NCBI RefSeq assembly: GCF_048544455.1
Contig: NC_133537.1
Coordinates: 66,222,134 to 66,286,133 of the forward strand
DNA from: Silene latifolia
Lineage: Eukaryota; Streptophyta; Magnoliopsida; Caryophyllales; Caryophyllaceae
DNA length: 64,000 nucleotides
Reading direction: 5' to 3'
Below the pieces are notes generated by a model. It was given only the letters and a program-made list of their open reading frames with translations. It had not been told where the DNA came from and ran no database searches. The translations under genes were made by a program, and so were the position numbers. Below, piece after piece: positions 1 to 10,792 of this stretch (within the stretch, counting starts at the first letter, position 1; the number at the start of each line of letters is the position of its first letter).

Positions 1-893
1 ATGTTTGTTTGTTACAAGAATTGCTTTAATTTCATGGATTTGTTAGAAAATATGTTTACATTCATGATTTTAAAATCTAGCTTGCTTCTTATGAGTGCAA
101 CCATGACGGGGCAACGGAGTCAGGATTTGAAGTCAGGTGTAATTTAAGTAATGTAGAGTAATAGAATAGGATACCGAGTCATTTTGAAAAATTTGAAATT
201 TTTACTAAAGTTGAAAGTTTTCACATACCCTTGTGTGGATTTAGTGTAGAATATGTAAGTTATATTAATTGAATGAATGATACATTAGGAGGATACATCA
301 TTATATACTACTTAACAAGATGATATTAGTTACCTAGAATCAAGGATAGTTTTCCTAATGTAATGCTAAGAATAAGGAAGTGGGTTTTCTTGCAATTCAA
401 GTCAAAACTCTTATGTTCAGAGTCCAAAATGTCTCTTTGGTTTCGGGCTGGTGGTTCCATGTTTAAGTATATATATGTGAATGGCTTGTTGCAAAATTTG
501 TTGGAGTTTGTCCAAGGTCCAAATAGAGTGACCCGCTTCAGAATCCGTCAAAACCACTGCCTGATCTCTGTATTGACACTGAGAGACTGAGAACAGCACC
601 TGCGTGCTTCAGAATCCTGCAAAATTACTGTCCTTTCATGGTTGCTTCAGTTTTGCTACGAGTCTGTTTCCATTGATTACTTTGGCTGTCAGTTGACAGA
701 GAACCTTCAGTTCAAAAAAGTGTGCCTATTGGATGAGGCACTAGCCAAAACTCCTCGCTGCATTTTAGGTGCGCCTTGCCCCTCTTCAAACTAAGAGAGA
801 ACCCTACATCATGGTTATCAGTGTGCTTGTTCCAGCTTATTTAACATAATAGTGTTTTCCACTTATTTGGTATATGCATTTTGTTAATTACAG
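1..893 (+). other. upstream intron/flank of the WVD2-like gene, no gene seen
   Basis: AT-rich sequence without a convincing coding exon. It ends in a pyrimidine-rich stretch and an AG acceptor at 892-893 that opens the first visible exon. Related plant proteins have a short first exon before the conserved SFGRF motif, so that exon should lie upstream of the window. Short ORFs at 363-599 show no family resemblance. Confidence 0.5.
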
Positions 894-3800
894 GTGGATG
901 CACTACATTCAAGCTCGATATCATTCGGAAGGTTTGAACTAGAATCTCTTTCGTGGGAAAGAAGATCCTCCTTTTCGCACAATAGATATTTAGAAGAAGT
1001 TGAGAAGTATGCGAAACCAGGGTCAGTCACTGAGAAGAAGGCGTATTTCGAAGCTCATTTTAGGAAGAGGGCATTACTACGCCATCAGGCTGAAAGAGAT
1101 GGATCAAATAGTGAGAGTAGCTCTAGCAGTACAATCACTTGTGAGGAAGTTCAGAAAGATTTGATCCATATAGAGGAGCCTCAACAACCGATTGAAAATC
1201 GTGATCTTTATCATTTTGATGAGAGTCCAAAGGGTTCCTCTGATGGAGATTTCAGAACCTTTGAATATGAAGCTGGTTTAGCCTCCAATTTACATTTAGA
1301 ATCACACACCGTACCTTTGTCAAGCATAGATGATACTAACTCTCTTAGTGAGATTGATACGAGGCTCAAGAGCTCGAGCTTGGCGGGTGATTTATGTGAC
1401 CGAGAACATGATTATGAGTCTATGCTCACAGATCGCTTAGAACTAAAGCAAGAACTCACTCCACGTACTGTCTATTCAGTAGAAAATGTGAAATGGATTG
1501 ATAATGCGGAAGCAAGGGAGAGTGAATCGACCTGTAATCAGGATTCATTGCTCAATGTTCAGCAGAATGTTAATTTAGAATTCGAAACTCATGATCAGAC
1601 CCCAGACGAACTGCAGGAACAATGCATTTCTGAATGCACTTCTGAAGGGTTGATCAATCAACCATTAAAGGTAAATACTGTTCTTAGGGTAACTTGCTCT
1701 TGCATTCTTCTTAAACTTGTTGATTCTTGCTCTGTGCGATCATTTACTAATAAGTTTAGGTTTTACAGAAGACCATTGTATTCAAATGCACCCATTACAT
1801 CTCATTTGGACCGATTTATCATGGTGAAGGTTACAATGGCTACATTGTCAGGTTGCATCTATAATGCAATGACTACGATCATGCCACTGCAACTACTTCT
1901 GAGATCAATACCCAAACCGAGATTTAGTACCATGCACAAAACTGTATAACCTAAAGATTCTTGAAATGCAATCTTAGGAAATTGTATGTTATGTATATAG
2001 TATATATTTGTCCTAGTGGATAATAAATGTTTACAATTCACTTGTAGACATTGAAGTCCGCAGACAAGACCAGGTCTTCAGGGCTCGAATCAAGACCTGG
2101 TGTAAATGTTCTAGTTAATGGCGATGTTGAAGTTAAGGGAATTGCTCGAACAAATAGTTGGCGGGAAATACAATCCCCTCTGAGATCTCGGGCTAAGAAG
2201 GCAGTTTCGGAAACAATGGCACCGTCTCTACAATCATCTATAAGACAATTGCAAAAAGAGGTAATGCATTTTAATTTTCAGTAGGTCTCCCTTGCGACGG
2301 GTCGGATATTGCGACGGGTATTATGTGAGTGGAAATGGGTAGAGGGGACAAGGTGGGCACCCACCCCATGTGCTTTGTCTCTCACCCTTATGGGTTTTTT
2401 GTGAGACGATATGGTATCCGTCGCAAGTTTGCGACGGATACCCTCCGTCATAAGGGAGAATTTGTGTTTAATTTTTGCTTAGCAAATTCTCTTTTTTTTT
2501 TTTTTTTGGGTTACATAAATTCTGGTTGTTATTTTGCAAGTCTAAACAAAATACGGTATTTTTTTTTTACGATTATTTGAATTAAATATCATTAGTACCT
2601 AAATTAGGTTGGTTGTGCATCGGGTTGTGTTTGATGGAGATAAGTATCTTTTTTGCAGAATCCTCAAAACTCGAAACCAAAATCACCTCAAACTAAGAGA
2701 AGGTAAACCTCATCGATAAAAAGGGTTACATTTACTGCATGTTTTACGATACTGATAGATCACTCTCTCTAATTTGTTCACTTGTAGTGAGAAGGAAGCG
2801 AGACCAAGGAGAGCTGCCACACCACAGCCGTCTACACCCGTGAGAAATGAATCCCAAAGGCCTCGATCTGCGATAAGGTTTAATTCTAATATAAACTTGT
2901 TATTAAGCTTTCAACAGTGAGATGGTTATATTATCCAGTATAAAAAATGGTTAGTAAAATAAATTTTCAGCTCAACAAGGCAGATTGCCTCTTACAGGAA
3001 GGAAATTGGTCAAAGTGTAACGAACTCCAGTTTCCGGTGTTCAGGAGGAGCAGAGAAGGAAGTGAGACCAAAGAGAGTAGCCACACCACGGCCGTCTACA
3101 CCCGAGATGAGTGAATCACTAAGGCCTCGATCTGCAATAAGGTTTAATTCTAATTGAAAACTTATTAAGCTCGTAAAAGTGATATGGGCTATAAGCTCCA
3201 TTACACTAATGTTTGGTAAAATAATTTTCAGCTCAACAAGGCAGATTGCCTCATACAGGAAGGAAATCGGTCAAAGTATAACGAACTCCAGTTTCCGGTG
3301 TTCTGGAGGAGCAGAGCAGAGAACAGAAGTGAGTTACTCGTATTATGAACTGGTAGAATATAAAATGCAATTTTCATTTGTTTCGCTACCATTCAAATAA
3401 TGAATTTAAATTGGCTGCTAAGGATAGATGACAAAAATTGAATGAAATCACAAGGAGGACACTCTACCTCGAAAATTCCCCTCTTTTAGGAACAATTGAG
3501 CCGTTAGAAATGATGAAGCGTTCAGTGATGGATCTTAAAGCAAAAACTAGAGAGGGTTAGTTATTGAACTCTTGATCTAAAATTTTGAACATTCGAACTC
3601 AACCATTGGAACAACAGGGGCAAGTGAAGTCTATCTACTTAAAATGTAAATGAGCTTAAAAAGCTCTCTTATTGGTCAGGCCTATGCTACAATTCGCTTT
3701 GTTGACCTTTCAAGGGTTTCAGTCGTCAAGCGGATCCTGAAATTTGAAGTACAGTTGCACATATACATGGGAAACCGCAAACGCGAGTACTCTTGTTTCT

Positions 3801-4761
3801 CTATTGCAAAGTTTATGCAATATGCCAGTATCGGTATTATAGCTCTAGCTGCTGTATGTAAGCTCACAAATGTATACTTCCTTTCAGAAAATAATGGCAG
3901 CTGGTACCAGAAAATCATATAGAAAGCCTGACTTGAAAGAAATCCCCAAGCTTTGTCCTGTCTCAAACACCCCTTCGCGGGTTGCAAACAGAGAAAAGGT
4001 ATACAATCCACGCATAACCCTTGATTTTTGTAGCTAGGGTTGCAAAATGCGAAATTATAAACTTTCTCATCTAGGGTTGCAAAATTTACTCTCACAGAAG
4101 TTTTAGATTAGCATAATAGCATGTGCCACACCTCATGCACATATGTAGCTACTCCTTCTATGATGAAGTGTCATGACCTAGACTTAATACCATTGATTCA
4201 CGAGTGAAGTGTAGGATGCAAACTTATTCAGTTGCATGGGTTTGAGTTTCATCTCATCTGTAACAGCACACTATGTTGCAGTCGCAAATGGTTGCTAGGA
4301 GCAGACCATCAGCTAAAACATCAATTCAAACCTTGAAGACAGAAAATCAAACAAGAACAGGAACAAAACTATGCTCAAGCTCAGTTGTTAATGGAGCAGT
4401 CTCTGCCAGGAAATTTGCAGGATCACCTATTCAGTCATCATTGGACAAAACAACCGATGTACATAAGATTAATAATACCAAGAGCACAGCTAACACTAGA
4501 AATCATGTAATGGAAGCAAATAAAAGAAAAGAGGTTGTTTGCACGAAGGAGAGGAAGCCAAAAGCAAGACAAAACGGCGAGATTGTGAAGAAGCTCATAG
4601 AGGTGACAAAGAAAGCTGATCTAGGAAGAAGTGGCCATAGTTTTCTTAGAAAGAGCATGGGTCACAGCTTTGTTGCTGATCATCAGACACCAAAAATTGG
4701 AGGACCTGGGGGAAATGGCAATGCTTTGTTTAGGAAGAGTATGGGGCATACGCCTCTGTGA
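894..4761 (+). CDS. WVD2-like / TPX2-family microtubule-associated protein, 3' part of gene
   Basis: The N-terminal stretch SISFGRFELESLSWERRSSF, followed by a RYLEEVEKYAKPGSV-like motif and KKAYFEAHF, is the signature of plant WVD2-like/TPX2-family proteins, which bind microtubules. My exon model is 894-1670, 2048-2260, 2659-2702, 2788-2877, 2971-3141, 3232-3328, 3888-3998 and 4282-4761 (stop TGA 4759-4761). All exons have GT/AG borders and compatible phases, giving 660 codons in the window. The start codon is upstream of the window. The protein is basic and serine-rich. Exons 4-6 encode two copies of a 57-residue segment (PSTP...RPRSAIRSTRQIASYRKE) created by a local duplication. The C-terminus has two FRKSMGH/LRKSMGH repeats. 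I do not see the usual TPX2 core in these exons. The 3329-3887 intron is odd: an open stretch near 3446-3558 looks exon-like but does not fit the phase, so part of the gene may have decayed. The family call rests on the N-terminus. Confidence 0.75.
2286..2459. mobile_element. 174-bp MITE in intron of WVD2-like gene
   Basis: The ends are inverted copies: TCTCCCTTGCGACGG on the left and the complement of CCGTCATAAGGGAGA on the right. Inside are several further CGACGG/CCGTCGC inverted repeats, so the whole piece can fold. No clear target-site duplication is visible. It lies 25 bp after the 2260 splice donor, wholly within the 2261-2658 intron. Confidence 0.6.
2789..3313 (+). repeat. tandem intragenic duplication (264 bp + 261 bp)
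   Basis: Unit 1 is 2789-3052 and unit 2 is 3053-3313. Each runs from GAGAAGGAAG through the end of one exon, an intron beginning GTTTAATTCTAAT, and the start of the next exon ending in GGAGGAGCA. The junction at 3052/3053 is seamless and inside coding sequence, so one exon (2971-3141) is a hybrid of unit 1 end and unit 2 start. Exonic parts are clearly more similar than the intron parts. Confidence 0.9.
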
Positions 4762-5346
4762 TTCGTAGCTTGTCTTGTAATTTTAGGGAGTAATCTTGTT
4801 AGAGGGAACTGTTGCAAGGCCACTGAAACAAGGTGTACCTGCCAAAGTGATAATAATTGAGGACCTTGTCTAGTGTTAAATACTATGTCTATAGCCTTGG
4901 AAAGCAATCTTTTTCACTATGACAAAAAAAAAAAAAAAAAAAACATTACAATGTAAGTAAATGCTATCAAACTACGTTTATCGGTACCGTAATAGAAAAC
5001 CAGAATGAGCAAAATCAACAAACAGATTATTAGCGAAACAACTCCAATGTAGGCATAAACGAGGTCTCTTGAGTCGTTCATTTCTCAATCTAACGCGTAT
5101 TGGAATGACTTGCCTAAAATGTGTCAGAGATTTATTTAGACAAGATTATCGGACAACGAAATACATTCACAGTATGAGTACTAGAGATATATATATACAC
5201 TTCATAATCCATAATGTATTTGTTAAGACCAAAGATGTGTCACTATTGGGAAGACAGAACCCTAATAAATATGCAAAACAACTAACAATAAGTCGGTAAA
5301 GCTAAACACAGGCACAAATTCAACCAAAAATGAGACCCCGGGCAGT
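4762..5346. other. convergent intergenic region
   Basis: This is the 3' flank of the WVD2-like gene, with an A-run at about 4923-4943. From about 5040 onward the sequence is recognisably similar to 32880-33060, so it belongs to the segmental duplication that includes the DnaJ genes. No gene seen. Confidence 0.5.
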
Positions 5347-5545
5347 TTTTTTTTTTTAGGATGTAGACCATCCGATTTAGTCCGGATTCGAGTTGGATAG
5401 GATCACTAGGACGGTAAAGCTCTCACGAGTTTTAACACTGCGCGTCTGCGCATATCAAGGACTCGAACACGACACCTCTGGTTAAGTTGGAACAAGTGCC
5501 GAACAACCCCTTACAAGTTACAACCCCTTACCAGTTAATCTTACC
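5347..5545 (-). mobile_element. tRNA-derived SINE-like insertion
   Basis: On the minus strand there is AACTTAACCAGAGGTGTCG followed by TGTTCGAGTCC, which matches an RNA polymerase III B box as in plant tRNA-derived SINEs. A 12-base A tail (T run at 5347-5358) closes it. The paralogous position near 33075 goes straight from the GAGAACCCTCAGCAG-like flank to CTATTAGATG, so the insert is absent there. The 5' limit and the target duplication are not sharp. Confidence 0.6.
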
Positions 5546-5577
5546 CCAAACAGCTTTTATTAGATGCACATCACAAA

Positions 5578-5596
5578 ATAACGCCTATATGATTGT

Positions 5597-5639
<43 letters not shown>

Positions 5640-5649
5640 ACGCCTATAT
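5578..5649. repeat. near-pure poly(A) insertion with 13-bp direct repeats
   Basis: ATAACGCCTATAT occurs at 5578-5590 and again at 5637-5649. Between the copies are only seven bases (GATTGTC) and a run of 40 A (5598-5637). The duplicate locus near 33110 has one copy of the flank. This looks like an extremely 5'-truncated retrotransposition, almost only a tail. Confidence 0.6.
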
Positions 5650-5894
5650 TCATACAATTTGCAGTTTTCCTGCCCGGTTTGCATACAATACAAAGGAACA
5701 CGAAATTAAACGCAATAATGCTGTTTATTTGATTAAGAACTCTCCGGTGTACTTTCCAAATTACTTTTACAATGATTCCTGGATGCACAGGAGTAGTTCG
5801 CTGTCATCAGTGCCTGAGATCTTAAATAAAAATGATATGTGCTGCCAATCAAATTGAAGCCTAGTTGAAGCTTCATTAGCTTCCACATTGTCAG

Positions 5895-8800
5895 CTATCT
5901 ACAGAAATTACTCATCCCAAACACCCCTAAAGATGAGCTACATCTATCAGAAGCTTTTCCATTTGGCTCAGGTCCTTGCTGCTTATTTTCAGAACCCCAA
6001 CTTCTACTTAAAGGCGGGCCAGGAGACCATTGGGGAGCGTCAAATCCTTGAACCAAATCGGCGAACATACCTTGAAGATCCTCCATGTTGCAAGCAACCT
6101 CCTGTAGGCAAAGATCATAAAAAAAACTATCATGCAAGATAAAAATACCAACAGTTGGAGAAGTAACAGGAATCAAACTTTTTGAAATTCATCTTACAGC
6201 TTCCTATCTAATAGACATGAGAACAAACTCTTAGGTAGTTGAAGTGCTGAGGATGAGGATTGTGTAAATGATCGAAAATGGAACTGTTTCCAAGACCACA
6301 AGGTCATAGGAAGGCTGCTTTCACGTCCAGTCCATTCTTCAAATCATTCTTGTTAACACAGTACCCTCAAAGTATGACAACACTATGAATTAATACATCT
6401 TATAAATATAAGTCGGTTTGAAGGCCTACTCTTAGAAATCCTTTGTTTTGGGACGGTGTACAACATGTTCAGGCCTGGTCCTAGACTTCTCGGGACCCTA
6501 GGCGAAATCGTGAATTGGAGCCCTTTAAAAAAATACAATGTATGATCAGTGGCGGAAGTAGGAATTTGAGGCATGGGGGCAAAATTTTTTTTTTTCCCAA
6601 TAAATTATTTTGGCTTGAATTTTTTTTAAAAAATTTCCTCTAAATAATTTTATTTAGCGTAAAAAATATCAAAAACCTTAATAATGTCTCTTGTTATACA
6701 CACTATAATTTTTTAAATAAATAATGTTTTAGTTTGAATTTTTCTTTAAAACATACAAAGTTTCAAATAAATATACATACAATTAATATCTTGGTAAATA
6801 ACTTAGAGGTTTGCAGCACATATAACGAAATAGAATAAAAATTATGGCTAAGAGTCTAAGACCCAAATCAACATATAAAAAAAACTACTCTTTTATAAGA
6901 CCGTTCTATAGCATAGAACGGACTTAATAGGAAAAGATAGCCCAACAAAAGAAACAAGTTACTCCATACAACAACTCTCCTATAGGACCGTCCTATAGCA
7001 TAGGACTGACCCAAAAGGAGAGAAGTCCAATTATAAAATATAATTTTATTTATATTTTAATTTTATTTTAACAACTCGACATTTAATGATAAAAACTAAC
7101 ACATTTAAATATACAAGTTATCAATCTAAAATTTTTGGTTATCAAAATAAAATATTTTTATACAAATTTATCGAATAATCTATTTGGGCTTTTGATTAAT
7201 GGGCTAGTCTTATGAGTAAAAGGGTCTTACACAACAATTTGTCTACTCCATATTAGCATACCAACACGACTAAAAAGAACAATTGAAACAAGTTTTTTTT
7301 TTTTTTTCATATTAGGCCCCTTCCAAGGTTGGGCCCTAGGCAAATGCCCCTCATGACACCCCCTAGGGCCGGGCCTGAACATGTTTGATATACGATTACA
7401 TTCCAATTGGATTGATTATATTATTAAACCAAATTACCTAACATGCAGATAGATCGTTTTAAATAAGGTCATCATAACATAAATGGTTCAAATTTAAAGT
7501 TTCTCTTGCACGCCTGGAGTTGTACAATCTAGCCTTATTAACTGCAAACAAATAAGTCCTAATTTTTCTATCTTGTTCCAATTGTTGAGGTTTCCCCATG
7601 GAAGTATTTACGGATTGAAAGGAGACGGCTTCAAACGTGATATAACTCGGTCACTTAAAGTTACAATCTATTAGGATAATAGGTCCAATATTAGGCCCAT
7701 TAGGGCGGCTACCGTCTAGGGTTTACAGTATCGTCATCTATTATATATATCGTCTATGTATTGTCATCAAATCACATCATTCAATAATACAGTTATCATT
7801 TATGAATTACTCCCTCCTCTATAATCTCAACATGGTATCAGAGCCTCTTTCTTGGGGACTCTAGAAACCGTTTGGTCCGTTTCCGCATTCTTACCGGTGG
7901 GTGGCCGGAAAACTACACACCCACCGGTAGGATACTCAATCAAAAAACACAAATTTAAAAAAAAAAAAAAAATTGTCACAAAATGTGCTACGGCAGTGAT
8001 AGGCTTTTCTTGTTTTGCTATTGCCTATCCTTATCCCACGAATTGTTACAAGAAATCCAAAAAAAAAAAAAAAAATCTTTCTTTTTCTTTGAAATTTGAT
8101 TAATCGCCTTTTACTTCGTTTAAAGTGGTACTTTAATTATTTGTTTGGAGTTCGAAAAGCTTAACGTTCTCCAAATCTTGACATTGACGGATAATTTTCC
8201 GTTTATTGAAATTTGTCAGGTTCGATTAGGGTTCCTTTAGGGTTCCTGCAAATTAACTCATACTTTCGACAAGTCCGAAAAAATTAACGTTCTTGTTCGA
8301 AGAAATTTCTAGCGAGTCTTTATACTCGTTTATCTTACCACTTTTCGAAGACGAAGATGATTGATGAAGATCGAAAAAGATGAAGATTGAAGATTTCATT
8401 TTTTTCTTTTTATATTTTCTTTGTATTTCTCCAATCGTAAAGTTCGTACTATTTACTGCATTTACGATTGCGGGAGGGTATTAGGAGATTGGGCATATAC
8501 TAGGCCCGGCTACCATTAGGGTTTGCCATTAGGGTTAGGGTTTGCCATTAAGTTGGGAGCTATTATAAATATCTCACCATATCGATGTAAAACGATATCA
8601 ATTAATAATACAAATCTCTCTTATTATCGTCTCCCCCTCTAAGCCCAACAAGCCCAAGAATGCTCTTATCTCCCAAAACCAATTGGCAATGGGAGAAACA
8701 CCCCTAGGCCTTATAAGATAGACAATCTCTCTCTTTTTCTCACCGATGTGGGACTCACAATTGGATTTATACTCCAACACAATCTACAGAATTGAAACAG

Positions 8801-9461
8801 GTTGTGAAGTAAACTGTAACCCTTTGATACGATCAATCTTAAAAGGAAACAGAAGGCGCAATTGTAGAAATACAAACCTCTTGTTTAACTTGCGACATGA
8901 GTGAGCACATTTCTTGCATGAAATCACAGAAACCCTGCATCCATCAACAATTGTCTTCTCTCAGTACCTGACCCTTTCAATTCGATACTGGAAATCAAAC
9001 GAAACATAATAAATAATCAAACCTCATTATCTTCCTCGGTGGGATCGTACATCCCTGCATCATACACCATCTTCTTGCTCGGATCCGACAACACTGTCAA
9101 AAACAAAAACAAAAAAACATTCAGATTTACCTTTTTCTTCAATTATATTCATCGTGACGAAAATAGCATTGTTAATTACCAGAATATGCCTCCTGAATCT
9201 TCTGGAACTTTCGTTTGGCTTCCCCAAGCAAAGCTGGAGTATTTGCCCATTTGTCCGGATGCCATTGCTGCACCAAATTTAGGATTTTTCTAAATTAATC
9301 GAGTAATCACAAATCCTACCTCCGCCACAGCATAATGTATGATAACATACCATAGCGAGCTTGCGATAAGCGCGACGAATATCGCCTTGGGAAGAATGTG
9401 GCATAACATTAAGAAGATGGTAGTATGATTCAGAAGACGCCACGTTGTTGTTACCTTCCAT
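5895..9461 (-). CDS. J-domain (DnaJ/HSP40) co-chaperone, copy 1
   Basis: Five exons: 9461-9351, 9267-9180, 9093-9023, 8934-8878 and 6101-5895 (stop TAG at 5897-5895). Borders are GT/AG and phases fit; the product is 177 residues. Residues about 10-70 form a J domain: [12 protein letters not shown], then [10 protein letters not shown], then the HPD motif in QWHPDKW, then [13 protein letters not shown]. The HPD loop stimulates Hsp70 ATPase in this family. The C-terminal half ([19 protein letters not shown] onward) resembles small plant J-proteins and has no zinc finger, signal peptide or membrane segment, so a soluble protein is expected. The ATG at 9461 is chosen because it directly precedes the conserved domain and matches copy 2. 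The 2.8-kb fourth intron (6102-8877) is enlarged by a hAT element and a small LTR element. The ORF is intact. Confidence 0.88.
6470..7377. mobile_element. non-autonomous hAT element, 908 bp
   Basis: Ends are CAGGCCTGGTCCTAG and, inverted, CAGGCCCGGCCCTAG. The flanks are identical 8-bp duplications AACATGTT at 6462-6469 and 7378-7385, as expected of hAT. The paralogous intron has a single AACATGTT near 36491. The inside is AT-rich with no transposase. It holds a CAGTGGCGGAAG hAT-like end at about 6547 and two palindromic blocks at 6893-6925 and 6985-7010. Confidence 0.9.
7669..8779 (+). mobile_element. small non-autonomous LTR element (old relative of 34505-36234)
   Basis: The 5' LTR is 7669-7832 and is followed at once by TGGTATCAGAGCC, the usual initiator-tRNA-Met primer site. 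The 3' LTR is 8479-8779, preceded by the purine-rich GCGGGAGGG. Both LTRs begin TATTAGGA and end in CAACA. TSD CAATC lies at 7664-7668 and 8780-8784. The LTRs differ in length (164 and 301 bp), so one has lost or gained sequence. Internal DNA (about 650 bp) contains A-runs and no gag or pol. Confidence 0.75.
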
Positions 9462-9818
9462 TGTACCCGGCAATTGAAGGCAGGCAGAGTTAGTACTCGT
9501 ATGAAAAACCCAGAGATAAAGAATGGGGTGGGGAGTGGGAATTTGGGATGGTGTAATGTATTTGTATGATGGGAAGCTCTGTGTTGTAAAAATATCTTGG
9601 CCAAGTGGAAGATTATTTGTTGGGAAGCTTCCCGAAGCACTCCGTAATCCGTATGTCTTACTCGTATTTAGTGGTTCTTTTATACACATGCCTATTTATT
9701 TGTGGTTTTCTATTTTTCGTAATCTAGATATTTTCTGCTACTTTAGATTCTTTTACGTCACTGCCCTTCTCGGTTCTGGGCCTCTGTGTGCGTGCAGTCT
9801 ATCTTTTTTAAAGCCTGG

Positions 9819-9861
9819 CTGCTAAAGGTCGTCGACAAATTACTAAATATCGTCGACAATT
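9819..9861 (+). repeat. left terminal inverted repeat of MULE
   Basis: Reads CTGCTAAAGGTCGTCGACAA and continues to CGTCGACAATT. It matches the complement of 18255-18297 at 41 of 43 positions. Two GTCGAC palindromes lie within it. Confidence 0.9.
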
Positions 9862-10033
9862 TTAATGAACTTCCAATTTTGCCCCTCCCTCACACTCCCC
9901 CTTATATTTTCCTTTTTATTCAATAACAACCTTTAAAATTCGAAATTTTGAAAAAAAAAAAACCCGACTCAAATTTCAACAAAAAAACGTATCGACCGCA
10001 TAATTTCCGGAACGAATTCAAGCATTCAACAAG

Positions 10034-10389
10034 GTATGTGATTACTATTAAAATTTTTTTTGTAGTATTTTGTTAAGGTTGTAAATTTGTGACGGAATTA
10101 GGATAGATGCCAAATTAGTGACGGAATTATGATAGGTGCTATGATTTCAATCGGATTTCGTCGTGTTTAGCGAAAATCAAACGCAATTATCGTATCAATT
10201 AATCCAAAAAAAAAAAAAAAAAAAAAGGAATTACGGAAATCTGGGCCTGGTCTGGGACGAAGGGTTCCCTCGTCTGCAATGGGCTGTGGACGTAGGGGTT
10301 CTTCGTCTGGGCCTGGTCTGGGACGAAGGATTCCCTCGTCACGAAATAAAGGCCGTGGACGAGGGGTTCTTTCCCGGCCCAATGTTGAC

Positions 10390-10427
<38 letters not shown>

Positions 10428-10792
10428 TTTTAGAATTTCTCGATACTTTTTTTTTTTTTTTTTTGAAAATAAATTTTTTTTCCGTCTTGTTTTGTTATCG
10501 TTATAAAGTAATAAATTATTAATAATAATTCTCGTCCGTGCCGAAGTCGTTGTAAATATATATTATTTCCGTCTCGTTTTGTCGACGTAAAATATTAATT
10601 AATTTACTTAAACTTATATTTATAAATTCTTTGTTTTATTAATTTAAGTAATCAAGTTGTTGTAAAAATATTTTTGTTGCGTCTCGTTTTGTTTACGTAA
10701 TAAACCCCATTCCGGGTTATTTTGTTTTTTTTTTAAATTTTTAATTTACTTAAACTTATATTTATAAATTCTTTGTTTTATTTTTTGAATAG
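10034..10792 (+). other. leader intron of the PMD gene, with palindrome cluster
   Basis: A GTATGT donor follows AACAAG at 10033 and an AG acceptor ends at 10792, directly before the ATG of the PMD gene. Inside are A and T runs and, at 10240-10390, repeated GACGAAGG/CCCTCGTC palindromes. From 10480 to 10790 there are degenerate repeats based on CGTCTCGTTTTGT and a roughly 38-bp AT-rich direct repeat (about 10602 and 10742). Confidence 0.5.

Noticed and set aside
894-1949. Single 351-residue ORF as a gene
   Set aside because: The last 90 residues read through a clear GT donor at 1671 into an intron; the exon model explains the frame better.
3446-3558. Extra exon of the WVD2-like gene
   Set aside because: No splice choice I tried keeps phase with both neighbours; kept only as an uncertainty.
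6547-7377. Second complete hAT starting at CAGTGGCGGAAG inside the first
   Set aside because: No matching inverted end or 8-bp duplication found; it may be an old fragment.
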